Assembly (NCBI GenBank): GCA_013373635.1
Contig: JABXHN010000019.1
Span: forward strand, 1-64,000
DNA: 64,000 bases
From: Flavobacteriaceae bacterium
GTDB lineage: Bacteria; Bacteroidota; Bacteroidia; Flavobacteriales; Flavobacteriaceae
Reading direction: 5' to 3'
Shown: piece by piece, positions 28,049 to 36,777 of the stretch
Numbering within the stretch: the stretch's first letter is position 1
Layout of the letters: every line of letters begins with the position of its first letter
The notes under the pieces: model-generated
Database searches by the model: none
What the model saw: only the letters and a program-made list of their open reading frames with translations
Told to the model about the DNA's origin: nothing
Position numbers and translations under genes: made by a program

Positions 28049-29229
28049 AAAAGTTAGTCATTGCATACAGTGGAGGATTAGATACCTCTTATTGCGCTAA
28101 GAGTTTATCCAATGAAGGTTATGAAGTTCACGCTGTATCGGTTAACACCGGAGGATTTTCCAAAGAAGAAATTGCTGATATTGAGTCAAAGGCTCTTGCC
28201 TTAGGTGCACACAACTATGTATCGATCGATGCGGTTCAAACCTTTTACGACAAGGTTGTCAAATACCTCATCTACGGAAATGTATTAAAGAACAATACCT
28301 ATCCACTTTCTGTAAGTGCGGAACGTATTATTCAAGCCATCGAAATTGCAAATTACGCCAATGAAATTGGAGCGGAATACATCGCTCACGGATCTACTGG
28401 TGCAGGAAATGATCAGGTTCGTTTTGATTTAATTTTTAGCATTATCGCTCCAGAAAAGAAAATCATTACTCCAATTAGAGATAATACACTCACTAGAGAA
28501 CAAGAAATTCAGTACCTCAAAGAAAATGGAATTGACTATCCTTGGGAAAAGGCCAAGTACTCCATCAACAGAGGACTTTGGGGAACATCTGTTGGAGGAG
28601 TGGAGACCTTAACTTCTAAAGATGCGTTGCCAGAGGAGGCTTATCCTTCTCAATTAAGCGAATCAGGTTCAAGAAAAATTAAATTAACCTTTGAAAAAGG
28701 TGAATTAGTGGCTCTCGATGGAAAAAAGGACAGTCCACTCAACAATATTATTGCTCTAGAAGCAATTGCTTCTGCTTATGCCATTGGTAGAGATATTCAC
28801 GTAGGTGATACCATTATTGGGATCAAAGGTAGAGTTGGTTTTGAAGCTGCTGCCGCCCTTGTGATTATCAAAGCACACCACTTATTGGAAAAACACTGTT
28901 TGAGTAAATGGCAACAACATCAAAAAGAAAGTCAAGGAAACTTCTATGGCATGCTCTTACACGAAGGTCAGTATTTAGATCCAGTAATGAGAAATATCGA
29001 AGCCTTCCTCTCTGATACTCAAAAGAATGTGAGTGGAGATGTCTTTGTAAGTCTTCACCCATACCGTTTTTCTTTAGATGGAATCGAATCCAAGCACGAT
29101 TTAATGAGTGCTAAGTTTGGATCCTACGGAGAAGAAAACAAAGCATGGACTGCTGAGGATGCCAAAGGATTTATCAAAATAACAGCGAATGCTGGAAAAA
29201 TATACAAACAAGTCAACGCAGATGATTAA
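28045..29229 (+). CDS. argG: Argininosuccinate synthase
   Basis: 394 residues. N-terminal ATP-pyrophosphatase motif AYSGGLDTSYC, then STGAGNDQVRFD and the YSINRGLWGTSVGG segment characteristic of the family. Condenses citrulline and aspartate to argininosuccinate in the cytoplasm. Start overlaps the GNAT gene (ATGA); its stop lies inside argC, so translation is coupled on both sides. Confidence 0.96.
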   Translation: MKKLVIAYSGGLDTSYCAKSLSNEGYEVHAVSVNTGGFSKEEIADIESKALALGAHNYVSIDAVQTFYDKVVKYLIYGNVLKNNTYPLSVSAERIIQAIEIANYANEIGAEYIAHGSTGAGNDQVRFDLIFSIIAPEKKIITPIRDNTLTREQEIQYLKENGIDYPWEKAKYSINRGLWGTSVGGVETLTSKDALPEEAYPSQLSESGSRKIKLTFEKGELVALDGKKDSPLNNIIALEAIASAYAIGRDIHVGDTIIGIKGRVGFEAAAALVIIKAHHLLEKHCLSKWQQHQKESQGNFYGMLLHEGQYLDPVMRNIEAFLSDTQKNVSGDVFVSLHPYRFSLDGIESKHDLMSAKFGSYGEENKAWTAEDAKGFIKITANAGKIYKQVNADD

Positions 29230-30196
29230 AGCAGGAATTATAGGAGGATCAGGATATACTGGAGGAGAGCTCATTCGAATTCTAGAACAGCATCCAGCAG
29301 TTGAAATCGATTTTATATACAGCACCACGCGTGCTGGCAAAAAGGTAAGTTCGGCACATCCGGATCTTATCGGAAGAACTGAATATGTTTTTACATCAGA
29401 CGTTAATTTAGAAGTGGATGTCGTATTTCTGTGTCTTGGACATGGTAATTCTCTCAGCTTTTTAAAAGAGAATAACTTTTCTGACAATACCAAAATTATT
29501 GATTTAAGCACCGACTTTAGAGCACAGAAAGACGCTGAATTTTTAGGAAGAACCTTTGTATATGGTCTGCCTGAAAATCACAAAACGGCTATTGAAAATG
29601 CTACCGCCATTGCCAATCCTGGTTGCTTTGCAACAGCACTTCAGCTTTCTTTAGCTCCATTAGCTTCAAAAAAATTGATTACATCAGAAGTTCATATCAA
29701 TGCGACCACTGGAAGTACAGGTGCTGGTGTCAAGCCTTCAGACACCACTCATTTTAGTTGGAGAACAAGCTCAGTTTCTTGGTACAAAGCCTTTAATCAT
29801 CAACACTTAAATGAAGTTGGAGAGCAACTTACAGCCCTAAATGATTCAGCACCAGAATTGTTGTTTATCCCTAATAGAGGAAATTTTACAAGAGGTATTT
29901 TTGCAACGGTTTATACAGAATTTGATGGAAGTTTAGAAGATGCGAAAGAATTGTATTCTAACTACTACAAAAACGCTCCTTTCACACATTTGACAGATGA
30001 ACCCATTCACCTCAAACAAGTGGTGAACACCAATAATTGTCATCTTCATTTGATGAAACACAAAAAGTATTTAATGATTACTGCAGCCATAGATAACCTT
30101 TTAAAAGGAGCATCTGGGCAAGCTGTTCAAAATATGAATCTTATCTTCGGATTAGAAGAAGATATGGGATTACAACTCAAACCAATAGCATTTTAA
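29222..30196 (+). CDS. argC: N-acetyl(succinyl)-gamma-glutamyl-phosphate reductase
   Basis: 324 residues from the ATG at 29222, eight bases before the argG stop; a longer frame from 29189 lies within argG and is rejected because GIIGGSGYTGGELIR, the Rossmann motif, follows immediately after this ATG. The catalytic Cys is in ANPGCFATALQL. Reduces the N-acyl-glutamyl phosphate to the semialdehyde with NADPH. The C-terminus (LLKGASGQAVQNMNL) is the typical end of the family. Confidence 0.96.
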   Translation: MIKAGIIGGSGYTGGELIRILEQHPAVEIDFIYSTTRAGKKVSSAHPDLIGRTEYVFTSDVNLEVDVVFLCLGHGNSLSFLKENNFSDNTKIIDLSTDFRAQKDAEFLGRTFVYGLPENHKTAIENATAIANPGCFATALQLSLAPLASKKLITSEVHINATTGSTGAGVKPSDTTHFSWRTSSVSWYKAFNHQHLNEVGEQLTALNDSAPELLFIPNRGNFTRGIFATVYTEFDGSLEDAKELYSNYYKNAPFTHLTDEPIHLKQVVNTNNCHLHLMKHKKYLMITAAIDNLLKGASGQAVQNMNLIFGLEEDMGLQLKPIAF

Positions 30197-30206
30197 TTTA
30201 AGAGCC

Positions 30207-31007
30207 ATGAAAATAGCCATCATCGGAGCAGGAAATTTAGGAAAATCTATCGCCAAAGGAATTTTAAATTCCAATGGAGCAACCCATATGTTTCTCACTA
30301 AGAGAAATACTCGATCTATAAAAGATTATGAGAGTTACGGAAATGTAACTGTGACTTCAGATAACAAAAAGGCAGTTAAAAAATCAGATGTTTTAATTTT
30401 TGCTTTGCAGCCAAGTCAAATGAAAGCTGTGCTTGAGGAGATTAAGAAAGAACTCACCGACAAACACGTGATCATCTCTACTGCTGCAGGACTTGAAATC
30501 GAACAAATCGAACAACTGATCGGTAGTGATAAGTACATTTTAAGAGCCATGCCTAATACAGCAATTTCAGTAGGTGAATCCATGACCTGTATTTGCAGTA
30601 ACAGCAAAGGAGAATCTCGAGTAGAACTCGCTGAGGCCATCTTTAACAGAATGGGATCTTCTATGATTATTTCTGAACACCTAATGCAAGCGGCAACAGT
30701 GATCTGTGCCTCTGGTATTGCCTTTTGGATGCGTCTCATTAGAGCGACGACTCAAGGAGCTGTTCAATTGGGATTTGAAGCTGAAGAAGCTCACGAATTA
30801 GCTGTAAAGACCTGTAGTGGTGCTGCTAAACTCTTAGTAGAATCCAACTCTCATCCTGAAGCTGAAATCGACAAGGTAACCACTCCAAGAGGGTGTACCA
30901 TCGAAGGATTAAACCAAATGGAACACGAAGGATTGAGCTCTGCACTGATCAAAGGATTACAACGTTCTTATGAAAAAATCAACAGTATTAAATCGAACCA
31001 ACTCTAG
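30207..31007 (+). CDS. proC: Pyrroline-5-carboxylate reductase
   Basis: 266 residues. NAD(P)-binding GAGNLGKSIAKG at the N-terminus, MPNTAISVGE mid-protein, and the family C-terminal signature TTPRGCTIEGLNQMEHEG. Makes proline from pyrroline-5-carboxylate. Its place between argC and argD puts proline synthesis under the same control as arginine synthesis; an ornithine- or glutamate-semialdehyde link between the pathways would make sense of that. Ten bases after argC. Confidence 0.93.
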   Translation: MKIAIIGAGNLGKSIAKGILNSNGATHMFLTKRNTRSIKDYESYGNVTVTSDNKKAVKKSDVLIFALQPSQMKAVLEEIKKELTDKHVIISTAAGLEIEQIEQLIGSDKYILRAMPNTAISVGESMTCICSNSKGESRVELAEAIFNRMGSSMIISEHLMQAATVICASGIAFWMRLIRATTQGAVQLGFEAEEAHELAVKTCSGAAKLLVESNSHPEAEIDKVTTPRGCTIEGLNQMEHEGLSSALIKGLQRSYEKINSIKSNQL

Positions 31008-31010
31008 ACT

Positions 31011-32138
31011 ATGAAGCTATTTGATGTATACCCACTCTACGATATTACCCCGGTTTCAGCACATGGAACTACAGTAATCGATAAAGATGGGGCACACTAT
31101 TTAGATCTCTACGGAGGTCATGCGGTGATTTCAATAGGTCATTCACATCCACATTATCTGAAACGACTTAAAGATCAGATCGATCTAATAGGATTTTATT
31201 CCAATGCGATTCAAAACCCGCTTCAAGTTCAACTAGCAGAAAAACTCGGCAAGCTATCCGACTGTGAAGATTACCAATTATTTATGTGTAATTCTGGAGC
31301 TGAAGCAAATGAAAATGCTCTGAAAGTTGCTTCTTTTATCACTGGTAAAAAACGTGTCATTGCATTTAACAATGCCTTTCACGGAAGAACCTCAGCAGCG
31401 GTAATGGCGACTGACAACCCAAAAATACAAGCTCCTATCAATGCTCAACAAGAAGTGAGCTATCTTCCTTTTGAAGATACTGAAGCTTTAGAAACCGAGC
31501 TAGCAAAAGGAGATGTTTGTGCAGTGATCATCGAGTGCATTCAAGGGGTAGGTGGATTAGACATGCCTTCTCATGAATTTACGAATAGTATTGCTCAGCT
31601 ATCAAAGAAATACGGAGCCATGGTTATCGCTGATGAAGTTCAGTCTGGTTATGGTAGATCTGGAAAGTTCTTCGCCTTTCAACACTACGGGTTACAGCCT
31701 GACATCATCACTATTGCTAAAGGAATGGGAAATGGTTTTCCAGTAGCTGGAGTCCTACTCGCTTCACATATTGAACCTTGGATGGGAATGCTTGGAACGA
31801 CCTTTGGTGGAAATCACTTAGCCTGCGCAGCATCACTTGCAGTATTAGAAGTGATCGAGGATGAAAACCTAATTGAAAATGCTGCTAATTTAGAAGATTA
31901 CTTTAGATCAAAGGCAGCAGAACTACCTCAAATCAAAGCCCTCAAAGGTAAAGGACTAATGCTGGGAATGGAATTTGATTTTGAAGTTGCTGCACTTAGA
32001 AAAAAATTAATCCTAGAACACCATATCTTTACAGGAGCAGCTAGCAATAAAAATCTTCTTAGAATACTTCCAGCGCTCAATGTGACCAAACAAGCTATCG
32101 ATCAATTTTTCGATGCCTTAAAAATAGAACTCTCATGA
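31011..32138 (+). CDS. argD: Acetylornithine/succinylornithine aminotransferase
   Basis: 375 residues, class III PLP aminotransferase. Visible are NSGAEANENALKVA, AFHGRTSAAVMAT, the PLP-interacting ADEVQSGYGRSG and the Schiff-base lysine in TIAKGMGNGFPVAG. Transfers the amino group from glutamate to the N-acylated semialdehyde. Three bases after proC; overlaps argF' by four bases. Confidence 0.94.
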   Translation: MKLFDVYPLYDITPVSAHGTTVIDKDGAHYLDLYGGHAVISIGHSHPHYLKRLKDQIDLIGFYSNAIQNPLQVQLAEKLGKLSDCEDYQLFMCNSGAEANENALKVASFITGKKRVIAFNNAFHGRTSAAVMATDNPKIQAPINAQQEVSYLPFEDTEALETELAKGDVCAVIIECIQGVGGLDMPSHEFTNSIAQLSKKYGAMVIADEVQSGYGRSGKFFAFQHYGLQPDIITIAKGMGNGFPVAGVLLASHIEPWMGMLGTTFGGNHLACAASLAVLEVIEDENLIENAANLEDYFRSKAAELPQIKALKGKGLMLGMEFDFEVAALRKKLILEHHIFTGAASNKNLLRILPALNVTKQAIDQFFDALKIELS

Positions 32139-33070
32139 AAAAATTTACCAATATTAGCGATCTAAAGGATCTCAACACTGCTGTAGATGAGGCCATCGCT
32201 TTAAAAAAGAATCCCAGAGCTCATGTGACTCTAGGAGAAGGAAAAACAGTAGGACTTCTGTTTTTTAACAAGAGTCTTAGAACGCGTTTGAGTACACAAA
32301 AAGCTGCCAATAATTTAGGAATGCACGTTATGGTGATGAATTTTGGAGATGAAGCGTGGAACCTAGAATACGAAGATGGCACCATAATGGAAACCATTCG
32401 TTCAGAACACGTTAAAGAAGCGGCTAAGGTAATGTCTCAATACTGTGATATCATCTGCATCAGAGCTTTTGCTGGATTAGAAAACAAAGAAGAAGATCAG
32501 GCTGAACCTGTTCTGACGAATTTTATCAAATACGCAACGGTTCCTATTGTCAATTTAGAAAGTGCTACTGGACATCCACTTCAGGCTTTGGCGGACGCCA
32601 TCACTATTAAAGAACAAAATACCAAAAAGAGACCTAAGGTAGTTCTTTCATGGGCTCCACATCCAAAAGCGCTCCCTCATGCAGTTGCCAATTCATTTAT
32701 TGAGATGATGCGCTATCAAGATGCTGATTTCTGTATTACCAATCCAAAGGGATACGATCTAGATCCTGAAATCACCAAAGGAATAGATATCTATCACGAT
32801 CAGGAGGAAGCTCTTAAAGATGCTGACTTCGTCTACGTTAAAAACTGGTGCTCCTTTGAAGATTACGGAAAAGTCAATATTTCCACAAGAGAATGGATGA
32901 TGACCAAAGAGAAGTTAGGAGATGCAAAATTTATGCACTGTCTTCCGATTCGAAGAAATATTGTTGCCGAAGATGCAGTTCTAGACTGTGACCAATCCTT
33001 AGTGATTGAACAGGCTAACAACAGAACCTATTCAGCTCAATACGTATTAAAAACACTGTTGGAAAACTAA
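32135..33070 (+). CDS. argF': N-succinylornithine (or N-acetylornithine) carbamoyltransferase
   Basis: 311 residues. The carbamoyl-phosphate motif is KSLRTRLS (residues 46-53) with RAF and HPLQALAD further on, and HCLPIRRN near the C-terminus. The alignable specificity position is Ser90 in RSEH; from memory this is Pro90 in the Bacteroides fragilis succinylornithine enzyme and Glu92 in the Xanthomonas acetylornithine enzyme. A non-acidic residue there fits the N-succinyl route. The protein is not an ordinary ornithine carbamoyltransferase (no SMRTR motif). So citrulline is formed while still acylated and freed later by ArgE. Confidence 0.9.
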   Translation: MKKFTNISDLKDLNTAVDEAIALKKNPRAHVTLGEGKTVGLLFFNKSLRTRLSTQKAANNLGMHVMVMNFGDEAWNLEYEDGTIMETIRSEHVKEAAKVMSQYCDIICIRAFAGLENKEEDQAEPVLTNFIKYATVPIVNLESATGHPLQALADAITIKEQNTKKRPKVVLSWAPHPKALPHAVANSFIEMMRYQDADFCITNPKGYDLDPEITKGIDIYHDQEEALKDADFVYVKNWCSFEDYGKVNISTREWMMTKEKLGDAKFMHCLPIRRNIVAEDAVLDCDQSLVIEQANNRTYSAQYVLKTLLEN

Positions 33071-33074
33071 ACCC

Positions 33075-33860
33075 ATGAAACAAAAACCAATACTATCCAT
33101 TGTTAAAATTGGAGGTGCCATTATCGAAGATTCAATTGCACTAAAAACATTTCTCGAAGATTTTAGCGCCATCCAAGGTCCTAAAATTCTAGTTCACGGA
33201 GGAGGTCGAGATGCTTCTAAAATGGAAGAGCGTTTAGGAATTGAAACCCAAATGCATCAGGGAAGAAGAATTACTTCTGCCCAGAGTTTGGAGGTCATTT
33301 CAATGGTTTACGCTGGTAAAACAAATAAAACAATTGTCGCATTACTTCAATCGATGGGTTGCAATGCGATCGGACTTAGTGGAGCAGATGCCAATTGCAT
33401 CAAATCTCACAAGCGAACAGGAACCGAGATCGACTATGGATTTGTAGGTGATATCGATGAGGTAAATACTGATCATATCGCCGCTTTAATCAATCACTTT
33501 TGCCCTGTATTTTGCGCGATTACCCACGATGGAAAAGGACAGTTATTAAATACCAATGCCGATACCATTACCTCTGCGATTGCTACTGCTATGAGCGAAA
33601 CACATCAAGTAAACCTCTATTACTGCTTTGAAAAACAAGGAGTGCTTTTAGATATTGACAATCCAGAGAGTTTAGTAAAGTCCCTAAACAAAAACTATTA
33701 CAAAGAACTATTAGATCAAGGTGTCATTGCGGCAGGAATGGTTCCAAAACTCCAAAACTGTTTTGAAGCCATAGACAAAGGAGTACATCAGGTAGTTATA
33801 GGCCCCAATACCCTCTTTAGAGAAACAAGTACTAATTACACCAAAATTACAGCAGAATAA
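33075..33860 (+). CDS. argB: N-acetyl(succinyl)glutamate kinase
   Basis: 261 residues, amino-acid kinase fold. VKIGGAIIED at the N-terminus and LVHGGGRDASKMEERLG carry the nucleotide and phosphate loops; NTNADTITSAIATAM is the second signature. Phosphorylates the N-acylated glutamate. Four bases after argF', and its stop shares a base with the argE start. Confidence 0.94.
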   Translation: MKQKPILSIVKIGGAIIEDSIALKTFLEDFSAIQGPKILVHGGGRDASKMEERLGIETQMHQGRRITSAQSLEVISMVYAGKTNKTIVALLQSMGCNAIGLSGADANCIKSHKRTGTEIDYGFVGDIDEVNTDHIAALINHFCPVFCAITHDGKGQLLNTNADTITSAIATAMSETHQVNLYYCFEKQGVLLDIDNPESLVKSLNKNYYKELLDQGVIAAGMVPKLQNCFEAIDKGVHQVVIGPNTLFRETSTNYTKITAE

Positions 33861-34924
33861 TGAAGGAGCTTTTAAAACAACAAGCCGTTGAACTGCTCAA
33901 AAATTTGATCAGCACCCAATCTTTTTCATCTGAAGAAGAGGGAACTGCTGCGCTCATTATCGCTTGGTTGGAATCACATCAAATTCCCTACAAGCGTCAA
34001 AAAAATAATATTTACGCATTTAACAAATACTACCAGGAGGGTAAACCATTACTTCTATTAAACTCTCATCACGATACTGTAAAACCAAATACCGCCTACA
34101 CTAGAGACCCTTATAGTCCAGATGTAGAAGGTGATATTTTATACGGATTAGGATCCAATGATGCTGGAGGTTGTTTGGTATCCCTATTGGCGACCTTCGC
34201 CTATTTTTACGACCAGAAAGATCTCAATCACAATATCGTAATTGTAGCCTCAGCAGAAGAAGAGAACTCAGGTCCAAACGGACTCAACTCTATGATGGAA
34301 ACACTTCCCCATATTGATGTAGCTATCGTTGGAGAACCAACCCTAATGGATCTGGCAATTGCTGAAAAAGGATTGGTGGTTTTTGATGCTGAAGTTTCAG
34401 GAACACCTTCTCATGCAGCACATCCAAATAGCAATAACGCTATTTACAATACCATTTCTGTATTGGAATGGTTTAAGAATTACAAATTTGAAAAAGAGTC
34501 AGAGCTGTTAGGACCGGTTAAATTAACGGTGACTCAAATCAATGCAGGACATCAACACAACGTAGTTCCTGCACATGTCAATCTAGTGATTGATGTACGC
34601 GTCAACGATTGTTACACTAATCAGGAAATTGAAAAAATACTAACTCAAAATGCTCCTTGTAAGGTCAAAGCACGATCACTTCGACTCAATTCATCTAGAA
34701 TCGATCCGGATCATCCACTAGTAAAATCTGGAGAAGCTTTAGGAAGAGGAACCTATGGTTCTCCTACCCTTTCTGATCAAGCAGCACTCTACTGTCAATC
34801 GGTTAAATTAGGGCCAGGAGACAGCAGAAGATCACACTCAGCGGATGAATTTATTTACATCTCTGAAATAGAAGAAGGAATCGACATCTATATCGCTCTT
34901 TTAGAGGGCTTTTTATTAAAATAA
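33860..34924 (+). CDS. argE: M20 family deacylase for N-acyl-ornithine/citrulline
   Basis: 354 residues. Zinc peptidase motifs of the M20 family: SHHDTVKPN near residue 70, YGLGSNDAGG, and ASAEEENSGPNG with the catalytic Glu pair, followed by a dimerisation domain (GTPSHAAHPN) and a late SADEFI segment supplying the last ligand. In this pathway the substrate should be N-acyl-citrulline because the carbamoyltransferase acts on the acylated ornithine. Confidence 0.9.
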   Translation: MKELLKQQAVELLKNLISTQSFSSEEEGTAALIIAWLESHQIPYKRQKNNIYAFNKYYQEGKPLLLLNSHHDTVKPNTAYTRDPYSPDVEGDILYGLGSNDAGGCLVSLLATFAYFYDQKDLNHNIVIVASAEEENSGPNGLNSMMETLPHIDVAIVGEPTLMDLAIAEKGLVVFDAEVSGTPSHAAHPNSNNAIYNTISVLEWFKNYKFEKESELLGPVKLTVTQINAGHQHNVVPAHVNLVIDVRVNDCYTNQEIEKILTQNAPCKVKARSLRLNSSRIDPDHPLVKSGEALGRGTYGSPTLSDQAALYCQSVKLGPGDSRRSHSADEFIYISEIEEGIDIYIALLEGFLLK

Positions 34925-34930
34925 ACGACT

Positions 34931-36214
34931 ATGAAACTCTGGGATAAAGGACTCGCAACAGATCAAAAAATCGATCAATTTACAGTAGGAAACGACCGTG
35001 AATTAGACATGCAATTAGCAGCATACGATGTGATTGCTTCACGTGCTCATGCACGTATGCTCTCCACTATTGGGCTGATCACTGAAAGCGAATTCGAAGA
35101 ATTGAACGGTGGATTAAACGAAATTGCAAAATCTATTGAAGATGGAAGTTTTACCATTGAAGATGACTTTGAGGATATGCATTCTAAAATAGAATACGTT
35201 CTCACTGAAAAGTTAGGTGATACCGGTAAAAAAATTCATGCAGCTCGTTCTAGAAACGATCAAGTCCTAGTAGCCTCACAACTTTATCTCAAGGCAGAAC
35301 TATCAGCTATTAAAACTGAAATCAAGGAACTATTCGATCTATTGATCCAGCTAGCAGATCAGTTCAAAGAAGATCTCATGCCAGGATATACCCATCTACA
35401 AGTAGCAATGCCTTCCTCTTTTGGACTGTGGTTCTCAGCCTATGGAGAGAGTTTAATCGACGACATTCACTTTGTCAATGCAGCTCTAAAAGTCTGTGAT
35501 CAAAATCCTTTAGGATCTGCAGCTGGTTACGGTTCTTCTTTTCCAATCGACAGAGCGATGACCACAGAGGAATTAGCTTTTGAAACCCTTAAATACAATG
35601 TGGTTGCTGCTCAAATGGGTAGAGGTAAAACGGAGAAATCCACAGCTTTTGCGCTGAGTTCTGTCGCTGGAACCCTTGGAAAAATGGCCATGGATATCTG
35701 TCTGTATATGGGACAAGACTTTAACTTTATATCCTTCCCGGATGAACTTACTACAGGATCTAGTATTATGCCTCATAAAAAGAATCCTGATGTATTTGAA
35801 CTCATTAGAGGAAAGTGCAACAAACTACAAGCCGTCCCAAATCAATTGACGATGATGCTCGTCAATCTTCCATCGGGTTACCACAGAGATTTACAACTCT
35901 TAAAAGAAATCATCGTTCCATCCATTCAGGAACTGCGTTCGTGTATCGAAATGATGCGATTTAGCCTCAAAGACATTCAACCACGTAAAAACATCACTGA
36001 CGATGCTAAATACGACTATATGTTTAGCGTGGACACTTTAAACGAACTCGTAAAGTCTGGAATGCCTTTTAGAGATGCCTATAAGAAAATGGGTATGGAT
36101 ATTGAAAAAGGAAATTACGATCCAAAAAGAGATTTAAATCACACTCATATTGGATCTATAGGACAACTTTGCTTAGAGGAAATCAAAGCAAAAATGGATA
36201 AAGCACTAGTTTAA
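34931..36214 (+). CDS. argH: Argininosuccinate lyase
   Basis: 427 residues. Contains HAARSRNDQVLVA, the catalytic GSSIMPHKKNPD signature of the fumarase/aspartase superfamily and TPDRDL-like downstream residues (PKRDLNHTHIGS). Splits argininosuccinate to arginine and fumarate. Last gene of the arg operon; its stop overlaps the end of the convergent tspO gene by nine bases. No terminator was seen after it. Confidence 0.95.
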   Translation: MKLWDKGLATDQKIDQFTVGNDRELDMQLAAYDVIASRAHARMLSTIGLITESEFEELNGGLNEIAKSIEDGSFTIEDDFEDMHSKIEYVLTEKLGDTGKKIHAARSRNDQVLVASQLYLKAELSAIKTEIKELFDLLIQLADQFKEDLMPGYTHLQVAMPSSFGLWFSAYGESLIDDIHFVNAALKVCDQNPLGSAAGYGSSFPIDRAMTTEELAFETLKYNVVAAQMGRGKTEKSTAFALSSVAGTLGKMAMDICLYMGQDFNFISFPDELTTGSSIMPHKKNPDVFELIRGKCNKLQAVPNQLTMMLVNLPSGYHRDLQLLKEIIVPSIQELRSCIEMMRFSLKDIQPRKNITDDAKYDYMFSVDTLNELVKSGMPFRDAYKKMGMDIEKGNYDPKRDLNHTHIGSIGQLCLEEIKAKMDKALV

Positions 36215-36679
36215 ATTCCAAATACCTATATTGAGTATGGTGGCAAAAGCCACCCAAAGGATATAAGGTATCAGCAAATAGGCAGCAATCTTATTGACTA
36301 CCTTAAACCACTTAAAAGTAAATATTAGCAATATAAAAAGCGCTAGTATTACAAGAAGTCCTCCTACAATGGAGTGAAGTCCAAAAAACACAATGCTCCA
36401 AAGTGCATTGAGAAGTAGTTGAAACAAAAAGTGATAAAGTGCTGTTTTAACCCAAATATGATGAAATCCCCTGTTCCATACAATTCCTACAGAGACTCCC
36501 ATCATGATGTACAGAAGGGTCCAAACCGGTGAGAACACAGCATTTGGCGGCGTAAAAAACGGCTTATTGATTGTGACATACCAATCTGAAATCGAATCCA
36601 TTACAGCAAGACTAGACAAAAATCCAACGAGAAGGCAAGTCATCACTGCTATTCCAATATTAAGGTAACGTTTCATCAT
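36206..36679 (-). CDS. tspO: TspO/MBR family tryptophan-rich sensory protein
   Basis: 157 residues with five hydrophobic helices. Signatures are WYVTINKPFFTPPNAVFSPVWTLLY (given here as KPFFTPPNAVFSPVWTLLY) and NALWSIVFFG, the two most conserved TspO segments. Binds porphyrins and related ligands in the membrane in other bacteria; role here unknown. Two Met codons begin the frame and either could start it. Confidence 0.93.
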   Translation of the reverse strand: MMKRYLNIGIAVMTCLLVGFLSSLAVMDSISDWYVTINKPFFTPPNAVFSPVWTLLYIMMGVSVGIVWNRGFHHIWVKTALYHFLFQLLLNALWSIVFFGLHSIVGGLLVILALFILLIFTFKWFKVVNKIAAYLLIPYILWVAFATILNIGIWNLN

Positions 36680-36728
36680 TTTCTATGCTCTGGAGTAAAG
36701 CTCTAAAATAACACTTTATTTTTATTAG

Positions 36729-36756
36729 TTGTTCTAATGATATAAAACTATCTTTG
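36729..36756 (+). promoter_or_regulatory. Bacteroidota-type promoter of the mevalonate operon
   Basis: TTG at 36729-36731, 17 bases, TATCTTTG at 36749-36756. Both boxes and the spacing match the consensus. The ATG of the decarboxylase gene follows 21 bases later; a TTG start inside the -7 box is rejected for that reason. Confidence 0.65.
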
Positions 36757-36777
36757 TTTTTTTATAGAATTTGTCAG

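Noticed and set aside
36239-36254. GGTGGC AAAA GCCACC hairpin as an argH terminator
   Set aside because: The stem is good but there is no T-run on either side, and it lies in the tspO coding region.
36754-36777. TTG start for mvaD
   Set aside because: It lies inside the predicted -7 promoter element; the ATG at 36778 gives the usual family N-terminus.
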